From Glomus cerebriforme (lineage: Eukaryota > Glomeromycota > Glomeromycetes > Glomerales > Glomeraceae): DNA of 64,000 nt. Below, one piece after another: positions 11,556-23,628 of this stretch (position 1 is the stretch's first letter; the number at the start of each line of letters is the position of its first letter). A program made the translations under genes and the position numbers. Location: positions 3,777-67,776 of the forward strand of contig QKYT01000111.1 in the NCBI GenBank assembly GCA_003550305.1. Direction: 5' to 3'. The notes below the pieces were generated by a model that worked only from the letters and a program-made list of their open reading frames with translations, had not been told where the DNA came from and ran no database searches.

Positions 11556-13636
11556 AGATACAAAATTCAATTACCACGTGATGATGTGAATTTGGATCGA
11601 TCTCATGACAACTAGGTTGTAAATATTTTTTTTTTGTGTGTGATTATTCAGTCATTTAGACAAAGCGTTTGACATTAAATTGTGTAATTTTATCCAATGA
11701 AACAATTTTCCCAAGAAAATAATCAAATTTCCATTATAAAGGGAAATTCTTAATAATAAAATTTTCAGGAATAAAATTATTTGATGCATCAGATAATAAT
11801 AGTTGGAAATGAGGATATCTATCGTTTACATCATTTAAATGTCCCTTTTCATAGGTATCAATTTTCCTCTATCTAAAAATATATAGTTTTGGAAGTTTTT
11901 TATGAAATGGTATAAGTACAGAAAAATGTTAAAATGTTATCAAAAATAGCAGAAAATGTAATCTGAAATATTTGAATGGTTAAAACTGGCAAAACAAAAA
12001 TTAATCAGAACGTGATTCACATAAAGCCAATTTTTATGGGAATAGTGAGTTAAATATAATTTATATAATTATGAAAACTCTTTTAATTCTTTTTGCAAGG
12101 AAAACCTTAACTTGTAGTGAATTATTTATCAAATAAATCAACGTTTTAAAATTTTATTTATTCTATTTCTGCTAAATCAATGATTTAATTCTCGTAAAAA
12201 ATTGTTGGCCAAAATAGATGAATGTTTTATTTCAAAGAGGAAAAGAAAATATCATTATTTCCATTTCTCGATTAATAAAATTGGCGGAGATTCATCTTTT
12301 CAGAAATTGATACTACTTGTTTCTAAAAATTGGCAAGAAACTAGTATCCAAATAATAAACCTTATTAAAAATTATTAATAAAATTTTTTCAGTTAATAAT
12401 TTAAGCAAGCTCTTTGACAGATAAATAATGTTAAAAGTTATGAAGTAGTATAATCCTTTAAAATTTTGCAAGGCGTATTTAATGAATTTAGTCAATTATT
12501 GCCAAGAATTCTCAGAGAGATACCAATTGAACTTTCTCTCCATCGAATACCATTGATATAAGATCAGAATTATTAGATAAATTAATCTTTTTAATCTATC
12601 CAAAGTACAAATAATTTAAAATTTTTTGAATTTAACGACATTATTCCTCTCTCTAAGATTATAATGCTGTTGCCCCTATATAAAAATGACACTCCCATTA
12701 TTTCTCCATAATTATATAGCAAAATTTTATCAAATAAAATATTTCGAAAAGCTTATTTTCATCCTTTTTGGATATTACATTTTTCTCAGTATAAATATAT
12801 ACTGTATAACTCAAGTGCAGTGCAGTGACAATATGAAATCAGATTTATTAAACTTTTGTAATAAAACTTTTCATGTTGTATTGTTTCCCATTTCTTATAA
12901 AAAACTATCAAATCTTTAAATTTCTTTATTGTAACAATTTTTTTTTTTTATACCAAACAAATCCACAATCTCCATTTAGGATCCTCTGTAAATGGTCAGA
13001 ATAATGCGACAACGAAACTATTGTATTGAAGAAAAAAAAGAATGGTCACGGTCATAACTGACCACTCGACCGACCAAAAATCGTTTTTCTTTTAATGGGA
13101 TTTTTTTTTAAAAAAAATTAATTAATAAAATAACGACAAGAATTCGAATTGGATTCGAGATTTGAGCCCAAGCGCAATTTTAAATCTGGTCGGTCAAGCA
13201 GCAATATTTTAAATAAGATTTTCTGATATACAGTTAATTATTTATAAAATTTTAGGTTCTCAGTCTGATTAACAATCATCGGCAATAAGAATTTTATAAG
13301 AATTTTATTATTAAATAAATAAAAGAAAATACAACTTAACAATTTTCTTTTTTTTTTAAAGCTTTTAGATATAAATGTTAGTAGCAAAATTTGATTAGTT
13401 GATCTTTGAATTTTATCTATTATTAATTATTTAATTATCGTACAATTAAAGTGCTACAAGTAGAATTTAATTTCAAAAAAGCTATAGGTATTAATTGCAT
13501 TGCAATTTGTAATATATAAAATCACTAATTTTTAATTAATAAAAGAAATACGGTTAGTCCTCCATTGGCTCCATAATTGCACTTATTATACTGTATATAC
13601 CCTCCCTAAATGCACCTTCTGGTTTTGGTCCCGAGC
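11556..13636. other. Intergenic, one short inverted repeat
   Basis: No gene can be supported; small frames at 12313-12495 and 12686-12919 have no recognisable content. At 13055-13195 the arms CTCGACCGACC and GGTCGGTCAAG are inverted around an A/T-rich centre, preceded by a small GGTCACGGTCATAACTGACC-type hairpin, which could be a short MITE. Confidence 0.4.
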
Positions 13637-16600
13637 TTACACGATCTCTAATATCTCTAATATAGCCCAAAGGGATGCAGCAACAGAATTTTTCGTAACA
13701 TATTCAGTAGAATTAGGAGATGAATAAATTTTTACATTTAATGCCTCAAGAACTGCAAAGTAAGGGGAAGCAATAGCATATATTTTGTATGGTGTTACCC
13801 ATTTTGCATGAAGAATACCAAGAGCCTTTCCTTCCCCATCCATAATGCTTGCTCCTGAATCACCCCAATCAAACCCTCCATTATCAAATGCAAATACCAA
13901 TTGACGATCAAACCACTGAACAGGATAGCATTTCTTATAGCTTCGACAAATTTCTGAATCTACTTCTGATTTCATAAATCCAATAAAATTATTTTTATCT
14001 TCATTACTATAAGAAGGGATATCTATTTCTTTTTTTGACAATTTAATGCTCCTATTTCTTAAGTTAACTGCAATAGCTTGGTTAGTAGGACACATGTTTC
14101 CTAAAGTAAGACCTGTAGTTCTTCCTACTTTAAAAACTTTAGTATTGCAATTAAAATTCTTTAACTCATCATAAGTATAAATTCCTTTTAAACTAGTAGT
14201 AGAAATTCCCTTATCTGCGAAGTGCTTTTCCCAAATTGGAAATTTATTTGAATATGATTTGCGATTCTTATTATCAAGGATACAAAATCCAGCATCAATA
14301 CCAAAATCCTTATTATATATATTGGAAGGGAAGTTTTTTCGCATACCTCTTTCATAAATAGCCAAAGTTGAATTTGTCTTTTGTGCTTTTTTAAGTTTGC
14401 CTCTCATTTCTTTAATATCATCTTTATATTTATATTTATTCTCATTTGATGCTTGTAATCCAAGCAACTCCTCTAGTTTTATATTTGGTTCAAACAAATC
14501 TTCATATGAAGGTTGATATACAATATTTTTTATAGAATCTGATTCATTATCAAATTTGAGTACATGTTCACATGTGATAATACCAATTTTCGTTGAATCA
14601 TTATCACAAACAATAGCACTAAGAGTTCCAGTTGTATTTTCTTCTTTTAATCCTATACCTATACTTGATCCTATCTTAACATCTTCTTGATAACGTCGAC
14701 ATTCATCTATACCACTACAGGGTGTTGCAACACATGCTTCAACAACATCTACCGGAAATCCACGAATTTTTTTAGGAAATATACCACCACAGCCACGACG
14801 TAAAATACCTTTTTGACGAACATGTAATAAAATTGCTGGTATTTCAGTTAATTGTCCTTTGATTCGTTTATATCCTGTACTTATACCAACCAGATTATAA
14901 TGTTTTTCACGAAATGATAATCCCAATTCATTATCCAAAGCTTCATCAAAATTCTTTTTCAAATCTTGTGGAATTTCTATTGAGCTTGGTAATGGATCAT
15001 CAAAACTAACCATCTTTTCTTCTTCTGCAATAAAATGAATCACTTGATTATCTATTGTTACCATCTGATATGAATTGTGAAAACCACAAGTAATTACATA
15101 GATATGCCATATTGTACTACATGCAAGGTGCTCTTGATGCTCTTCAATAGGTTGACCCCAAAATATATCCACAACATCATTACTCATATATAGCTCACAG
15201 AGACGTGATTCAAGTGCATCACTCCAGAATATAGGTTCTTCATTTGTATTTCCCAAATTTGCAGCCTTCTGGTACAATTCATATGCCTTTTGTTTATCAA
15301 TACTGGCTCCAATTCCATTCTCATAACAATATCCTAAACTATAAATTCCAGATGAATTTCCTAAATCTGCAGCCTTTTGATACAACTCAAATGTTTTTTG
15401 TTTATCAATACTGATTCCAATTCCAATTCTATAACAATCTGCTAAATTTTTTATTCCAGATGAATTTCCTAAATCTGCAGCCTTTTGATATAATTCAAAT
15501 GCTTTTTGANNNNNNNNNNNNNNNNNNNNNNNNNNNNNNNNNNNNNNNNNNNNNNNNNNNNNNNNNNNNNNNNNNNNNNNNNNNNNNNNNNNNNNNNNNN
15601 NNNNNNNNNNNNNNNNNNNNNNNNNNNNNNNNNNNNNNNNNNNNNNNNNNNNNNNNNNNNNNNNNNNNNNNNNNNNNNNNNNNNNNNNNNNNNNNNNNNN
15701 NNNNNNNNNNNNNNNNNNNNNNNNNNNNNNNNNNNNNNNNNNNNNNNNNNNNNNNNNNNNNNNNNNNNNNNNNNNNNNNNNNNNNNNNNNNNNNNNNNNN
15801 NNNNNNNNNNNNNNNNNNNNNNNNNNNNNNNNNNNNNNNNNNNNNNNNNNNNNNNNNNNNNNNNNNNNNNNNNNNNNNNNNNNNNNNNNNNNNNNNNNNN
15901 NNNNNNNNNNNNNNNNNNNNNNNNNNNNNNNNNNNNNNNNNNNNNNNNNNNNNNNNNNNNNNNNNNNNNNNNNNNNNNNNNNNNNNNNNNNNNNNNNNNN
16001 NNNNNNNNNNNNNNNNNNNNNNNNNNNNNNNNNNNNNNNNNNNNNNNNNNNNNNNNNNNNNNNNNNNNNNNNNNNNNNNNNNNNNNNNNNNNNNNNNNNN
16101 NNNNNNNNNNNNNNNNNNNNNNNNNNNNNNNNNNNNNNNNNNNNNNNNNNNNNNNNNNNNNNNNNNNNNNNNNNNNNNNNNNNNNNNNNNNNNNNNNNNN
16201 NNNNNNNNNNNNNNNNNNNNNNNNNNNNNNNNNNNNNNNNNNNNNNNNNNNNNNNNNNNNNNNNNNNNNNNNNNNNNNNNNNNNNNNNNNNNNNNNNNNN
16301 AAATGCTTTTTGTTTATTAATTCTGGTTCCAATTCCATTTAAATAACAATCTGCTAAATTTTTTATTCCAAATGAATTTCCTAAATCTGCAGCCTTTTGA
16401 TATAATACAAATGCTTTTTGTTTATCAACGATAGTTCCAATTCCATATTGGTAACAATATCCTAAACTTTTTATCCCAATTGCATTTCCTAAATTTGCAG
16501 CCTTTTGATATAATTCAAATGCTTTTTGTTTATTAATTCTGGTTCCAATTCCATATTGATAACAATATCCTAAACTATTTATTCCAATTGCATTTTCTAA

Positions 16601-18278
16601 ATTTGCAGCCTTTTGATATAATTCAAATGCTTTTTGTTTATCAATACTGGTTCCAATACCACTATTATTAAAATCTCCAAGTAAAACAATAGCATTTGAA
16701 TTATTTTGATTATTTATTAACCAATTATAAATTTCTTGTAAAGTCAGATTATGATCATTAAGATAATTAAGAATGTTTCGTTTTGATGATTCTTCATCTC
16801 CTACAATATAAGGAAGAGCAACCAGTTCTTCAACCATTACATTAAAAGTATTTGTAGATAAAATGGTTTTATTTATAATTTGAACGCTTGATGACATTGA
16901 AGATTTTATTTCTTTTGTATTCATTTCATTAAAATTTTGAGTAAGTCGGGATAAATCTCCATATAATGAATTATTAATAATATTTTTAGGATTTTTAATA
17001 GAATTTGAAATGAAGCTCCGGTTATTTGATAATTGGATATTCTTGTCTTTTATATCTATATTTTCTTTTGTAATAAACAACTTTAATTTATCAACTACCT
17101 GATTGATATTTGGGCGATTATCTGGCTCACTATTCCAACAATCTACGAAAATAAATTTAATTAAAATAATATTTATGATAAATCATAAGTTTGAATAATA
17201 CTTACCAGTATAGATTTTTATATAACCTTCAGGCGTATCAGGAATAGGTGTTTCTCTAAGACCTTGTAAAATTTTCATAGCCAAACCAGCATCATATGAT
17301 TCATTACAAAAAGGTGTCTGGCCACTAGATATTTCCCATAAAAGTAAACCAACACTATAAACGTCACTCTTTTTATTTAATGAATATTTTTGTAGTTGAT
17401 TAAATACTTTTGGATCAACATAAGAAACAATTCCAAATATTTTTGATCGAGAGTTGGATGTTTCATCAATCCTTTTTGATAATCCAAAGTCNGCCAACTT
17501 GATGGTATTTTGATGAACTAATATATTATTGGAATGCTATTATTAAATACAATGAGTAAAAATGATTAAATTAAATTAATATATATAATATTAAGAATAC
17601 TCATAATATATACTGTAAATGAATATAAATGAATTACCAAATCACGATGCACGATTCCTTCATCATGCAAACATGATACAGCATAAGCCAGTTGAAATGC
17701 AAGATTAAATTTATCGTTCCAAGTGAGATTTTTAAAATTTTTTTTCAAATAGTCTCGGAGGCTACCACTATCAGCATATTCCAATACCAACAAATATTTT
17801 TTCCTTTTATTTTCTTTTGTTTTTTAAAAAAATACCAAAGTTAATAAATTATATTTAATATTTTAAAATATCATTATTTAAAAAAATATCATACCTAAAT
17901 TAGACGTGAGACCATAAAGTTTGATAATATTATCATGAAAATCGATTTCACGATGAAGTTTAATCTAAGTAATAAATAGATTTTTAAATTAGAAATGCAT
18001 ATATTATAAAATATGTATTACGTTATAATTACCTCACGAGTAATTTCTTTGGCTATAGCGTTATTGAAATTAATAAAAGATTTCAATGCAAAATATTTAT
18101 TGGAATTTTTCCAATTTGCACGATAGACTATTCCGAAAGCTCCAAGACCAATTTCAGTAAGATTATAAAAATTTTCAAATTCATAATGTTTAATGAGTTG
18201 ATTAGAAATAGCGTTTTCAATCCAGTTAATTCCTTCATTTGAATTGTCAGTAACTTTAAGTTCAGCGTTGTTAGACAT
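13637..18278 (-). CDS. TKL kinase - Sel1 repeats - trypsin-like protease fusion
   Basis: Five exons in transcript order: 18278-18033, 17964-17895, 17813-17638, 17536-17206, 17142-13637. Phases agree throughout, giving about 1442 residues including the N block. The N-terminal kinase (about 20-290) looks active: GLGAFGIVY, FALKSF, VHRDL then HSNN, ADFGLS, and CWNSEPDNRP across the last junction. A linker follows, then 36-residue Sel1 repeats (KAFELYQKAANLGN... GYCYQYGIGT) interrupted by the gap at 15510-16300. The last 450 residues carry a chymotrypsin-fold signature in order: TCEHV (His, about 1133), FGIDAGF (Asp, about 1222) and GDSGAS (Ser, about 1369), then LGILHA. It has no signal peptide. 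A protease switched on through the kinase/Sel1 part is an inference. One undefined base at 17492 falls in a GCN alanine codon. Confidence 0.85.
15510..16300. other. Assembly gap (791 N) inside the Sel1 array
   Basis: The run of N separates two copies of the same Sel1 unit. The identical KAF codons on the two sides lie 804 bases apart, which keeps frame but is not a whole number of 108-base units (7.4). Either a variant unit lies inside or the gap length is an estimate. True repeat number is unknown. Confidence 0.95.
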
Positions 18279-20253
18279 TTTTTGTACGAAAAAATTCTTA
18301 CTGCGGACTGCAGAGGTTAATTTAGGGAATGAAGGAAAAAGATAACTTGTTTTAACTATTTATAAATAAAACTGTATTACCAAACGAATATGTTGTATCA
18401 TGGTAACTGTCGATTATTTCATTCCTTAATTAGGGTTTAAAAAATTGATCTTCCAATATAGCCAACAACCATTTCAAAAAAAAGGTTATTATAATTATAA
18501 ATAACGATTTTAATTTTATGTAGTTAATTTAACGAACGGGCAAGTTGCAATAATTAATCAAATCTACTTTACAATATTGTCCACAATTTTTGTATTAAAA
18601 TAAAATTTTAAAAAAAAAAATAAATATAAATAATTATTTTAATAACTAAAAGTCTGTGTTTTAGCTTGTACTGTTCCGGAAATTTTAAGAGGACAAAATT
18701 ATCCAGAGCTGCTGATATTTATATTTGGTATAATTATAGCAATAAAAATTTGATCAAAGTTTGATATTAAAGTACCTAGTTGATCGTGCATTTAATTAAA
18801 AGTTGCTTAGATGAAAATATATTAACAGCAAATAGAATTTGTAATATTTTGCATATTTTATGGCATGGTATAGCGAAATTGTAAAACAGAATTAGTAAAT
18901 AAAATAAAAAAAAGTAGATAAATAAATGAATTCGATTAATGTACTGTACCTTCTATTCGGATAAAATATTTTTATTTTGTTAAAAAAAAAATATATACAT
19001 TGAAAAAGAAACTATTTTATTTGATAGAAACTCAACAAATTAATATTTCTCAATTGAAAATTAACGAAGATGGTAAAATTTTAATTTAATAATATGAATT
19101 TTCAATTTGAATTTTTTTTTTGATCGGGATTGAGAATTGCGACGGATACCCTTTGGGCTATTCATCTAACCTCTAGAAGTTACTGTACCTTGGTGTCGAA
19201 AGCTTGCTTACGGCATTAAGGTTGACGGCCAAAAGGTTAGAACGTAATTAACTTTGTTAAGGATGTTGACATAATGGCTTTAAACGACCCATCTTGAAAC
19301 ACGGACAAAGGAGTCTAACATATATGATGTTAATTAATTATAAGGTAATAAATTTGCGCTTTATTATGAGCTTTAAATAAAATTTACTTTTGTTTTATAA
19401 ATTATTGTATAAGGACTAATAAAATTAGTAAAATTTGAAGAAAACGTTGGTATTCTAGATTCATTCCAATAATAAAAACACTCCCAAATACGCCTTTATA
19501 ATACTGAATATTTTAATAATAACTTTTATATAGAGCTTTATTTTCACTTACAGACCAGTATAACTTTTATTAAATTAAACTTGTAAATGAAAATTTGTGA
19601 CAATATAGAGTGTTTATTATAAATATATGTCGAACTTTCGATTAGTAAATAGTTACATTTTCAAAATTTTAAATCTTGTCGATTTATTTATTATGTTTTT
19701 TGTATATGAATAAAAAATTCTTAATATGTAAAATACTAAGCATGTAAAGATTCCATCAAGTAAACAACCAAGAGAAATTTTATCGTGCAATATTATATGG
19801 TTACAGTTTTAATTATTTTTTAAAATTATATTTACATCTAACTAAATACTTCATTTTAAATGAAAATATTCAATATATATTCCTTGGGATAGTTATTAGA
19901 GTAGATATAAATTTCAATAGGCCTTGATTGTTAAATATTCGAAGTAGTAAAGAAATTTTTGATAATGAAATACAGTATATATAAATAATTCTTTTTACAC
20001 GAAGTAAACATTTTAAACCATGAAACCTAAGCTCAACACAAATTTGGCTAGTTATTGAGACAATTATTCCAATTTACCGTTCGAGGCTCTTTTTTAAGGT
20101 TACACCAAACAATCATATTACTGATTTACTGTGATATTTCCTTTTTGATACTCATTGCTTTGATACATTTGAAAATATAAAGTAACGCAAATAACGCCTA
20201 TGATCTGATTAATTTCTACCATATTATAACACAAAATTATATGAAAAAAGAAA
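18279..20253. other. Intergenic with one GC-richer island
   Basis: Mostly AT-rich with no coding signal. The stretch 19120-19330 is clearly richer in G+C than its surroundings. It has short self-complementary pieces (AACCTCTAGAAGTT; CTTTTGGCCGTCAACCTTAA-like facing sequence) but no long frame. It could hold a structured RNA or part of a repeat; it cannot be named from sequence alone. Confidence 0.4.
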
Positions 20254-21799
20254 ATGGAACTCTTTAATAAATTATTAAACATTTATCATAAAAATTGTTC
20301 TTATTGCAATAAACCATTTATTAAAAGATTATGGTGTAAAGAATGTGATCCTCGTTGCATAATAGAAGGATGGACTAGTGGAAATCAAGATATTGATAAA
20401 TTTATAAAAGATACAATTTATGATGCAAGATTTAATCACAAAAGTAAATTTATTGAATGGGTCCCATTTAATAGATTTGAAGATATAAATAAAGTTGGCG
20501 AAGGTGGATTTGCAAAAGTATATTCTGCAATATGGATTGATGGTAAAGCAAATTATACTGAACATTTTGATAAAAATTGGAAAAAAGAAGAACCAAAACG
20601 CATGAAAGTTGCCTTGAAAAGGTTAATTGGATCACAGAATATGTCAGCTGAATTTTTAAATGAGGTACAGTATTTCTATATTAAATTTACATTTAAATTT
20701 TTTTTTTTTTATATTTTAAAAAATTTTTTTTGATTATTAATTAATTTTTAGCTTAAAACACATTGGAAGCTTTTTTCAGAAGAGAATTCACTCTTAGAAT
20801 TTTATGGAATAACTAAAGAACCAGAAACTAAAGAATTTATAATGATTATACAATTTGCAGAGAAAGGAAGTTTGAGAAACGTTCTTTCAAATAATTTCAA
20901 CAACATTTTATGGAAAGAGAAACTTATTTATTTATATGGATTAATATCGGACCTTAAAGATCTACATAATTTAGGATATTTTCATAAAGATTTTCATAGT
21001 GGAAATATGTTACTACTTTCTGATGGCAGTATTTATATTTCAGATTTTGGGTTATCTGGACCATCAAATAAACAAAAATCACATGATAAACTATGTGGAG
21101 TATTACCATACATTGCCCCAGAAGTTTTGATTAAAGAACCATATACATTATCTTCTGATATATATAGTGTTGGTGTAATTATGGCTGAATTATCATCCGG
21201 AAACCCACCTTTTCATAACAGAAAACATGATGAATCCTTAACATTAGCAATATGTAATGGAGCCAGACCAAACTTCGGAAAAGGAACTCCTGAAATTTAT
21301 AAAAAATTAGCTAATAGATGTATGGATGCTAATCCAAATGTAAGACCAACAGCCAATGAATTACTTAACATGATAGATTTTTGGAGATGGTCTGCTATTT
21401 ATGATGAAGAATTTCAAGAAAAAGAAAAATTCGGTTATAAAGCAAAAGATATTAGAATTATATTCGAAGAAGCTGATAAAGAAATACCAAATATTTCAAT
21501 TTCATATGAGAAAGATCCTGGTGCTACATATATTAGTAGAACATTTACGTTTAAAGATTTACCAAACCCAATTAATTCATCTATTTATGAAGGTATTGTA
21601 CTTTAAATTTTATTATCAAATAATCAACCTATGATTACTAATTTTGTTGCTTTATTAATAGATTATCAAGATTCTAAATTACATGACTTAGATGTAAAAG
21701 GTAATATATTCTGTAAGTTTATAATTATAAGCGTTTCAAAATATAAAACAATACTAATGTTTATATTTTAAATTTATTTAAATAATAGATATAAATTGA
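20254..21799 (+). CDS. TKL protein kinase with zinc-ribbon-like N-terminus
   Basis: Exons 20254-20664, 20752-21592, 21662-21700 and 21789-21799 give about 433 residues. The first junction is GAG|GTACAG...TTTTTAG|CTT. Residues 15-35 have two cysteine pairs (CSYC and CKEC) typical of a small zinc ribbon. The kinase domain follows: GEGGFAKVY, VALKRL, FHKDFHSGN (HRD as HKD), SDFGLSG, IAPEV, RCMDANPNVRP. All catalytic residues are present, so it is probably active. The short last exons are the least certain; reading on from the third exon gives an alternative tail ending at about 21771. Substrates are unknown. It stands alone, on the opposite strand to the kinase-protease gene 2 kb away. Confidence 0.85.
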
Positions 21800-23628
21800 A
21801 TGTTTCAGTATTTTATAGTTTTCTCAATCTTTTTAAGTTCTCTTATTTATTTATTTTATGGTTAAAGTTATTTATGAGAAATGTATGAGAAATAGATCTG
21901 TTCATTAAATAAAATTTTTGAATGTTATTAACTTGTTTGACTCTTTCAATATTGTAAAGTTCTCCCTCAGAATCAATCAATACGTCACCAAAATAATTAT
22001 GTTTCAATAAATTATATTAAACTTTGTGTGATTTTAAGCCCATCTAGTTTATTGATCACATCCTTCTCTTTTCTTCTTCATGTCGACTTCTTTAGTCAAT
22101 ATGATGTTATTATATTGTTAATACGTTGAAACATTGAATTAACAGTTAATAATCTTAGAGTTAATTATATTATTGTTATAAATAATTTAAAGGAGTAAAT
22201 TCACGCTTAGTGAACAACTCAAATGCATTTATAATGAATCAATTTGAAATAATAGTAAATGTTATCATCAGTAGAGACTGAAATTTTTATACATTGTCAA
22301 GGAATGAAATAACTGACTAATGTCCATCACATAAAGATATCGAAATAATTCAGAGTTGTGCCATTCCTGATAATAAATAATTTATTTATGGTTACAGCGT
22401 TTAACAATTTTTTACGATAGAATTTAGCAGAAACAATAATTTTTACATTAATAAAGGATTCCTAATGGTTATGTATCAGCACGTTTTTTTTTGAAGTTTA
22501 GAATATGTATATTTTTCATATTAAGAGCTGATTAAAGAGAAACTTTACCAAGAATTAATTAATTTGATAACCTAAACAAACATACTAGTTAAAAGATACC
22601 ATTAATTTAGTATTAATACTTTTACATAACCTTTACCTTTAGAATCAAAAATAAATAACATAATACCAGTATGGTATATAAAATTATAATCATGATTTCT
22701 TGTACCTTGGCCTAAGTAAATCATATATAAGGAGCTCTCCCTCTGTCCCCCAAAGCCGACGCCTTCTTGCTGTCTTTATTTTAGAGTTTTCTACAAGCAA
22801 ATTTTCAGGAACATGAAATAAATCAACAAAATGAACATGAAGAGAATCAGCAAAATGAACATGAAACAGAAGAAAATAATAATGAAGAAATCAATATACA
22901 CTAGTAAACATAGTTGAACACAAATTGTGCAGAATTTACAAAATTTTAATCAATTTATTAAAAAGTACTGTGATTGATGTACAACTTAAATGATAAACTA
23001 AAATGATTAGAGAAAATTTGAAACTGGTAGAAGCTGCAAAATAAAGCAATTCCATTTTCGATCGGATTATATAATAATAATAGCTAGTCTCTTAAATATT
23101 GCTTTCATTCTTCATAAAAAATACAGTATTAAACTAAACATAATTTAAATCATTTATCATTGTTTTATAAAAAAGCCAATATGGGATATTTTGGCCCGAC
23201 ATTAAGGTGTATAGTCGGAGATAAAATAGAATTTGTTGTTTTTTTTGTTGTTTTTGTTATCTTTCTTCAATTATAAGAAAGTAAATATTAAATTATTTAG
23301 AAGGTCAAGACTAATTCTGATAATATTTTTTGTGCATAATATGTTTACTCTGGGTTCTAATAAATCTTTTAAAAATAAGCTGAGTTGATTTAACTGGAAA
23401 GTTTTTCATTTTTATTAGATGTTTTTGTGATTAATATCTCTATTTATTACAATTTACCAAAATTCCTAAATACAGTATATAACAAGGTGCCTATTATAAC
23501 AAAGTCACATAAAAAATAAAAAATGACATTACTAAACCTTCATTTAGTTCCTAAATAAACTTGTAAAGTGGGAAAAAATACACAATATATAAAATTTTGA
23601 AAATACACCAATAAATATATTAAATATA
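21800..23628. other. Intergenic; possible short coding remnant near 22.8 kb
   Basis: Mostly featureless. At about 22720-22905 a TATATAAGG is followed by a GC-richer segment and, after a TTTTCAG, by a frame reading NQQNEHEENQQNEHE up to a TAG. This low-complexity repeat could be a final exon or simple-sequence remnant. No partner exon was found. Confidence 0.3.

Noticed and set aside
12686..12919. 77-codon plus-strand frame with a hydrophobic stretch
   Set aside because: The composition is that of AT-rich DNA, with no homology recognised and no exon partners.
15460..16342. Open frames on both strands across the N run
   Set aside because: They are open only because N is not a stop. The real frame is the minus-strand Sel1 protein.
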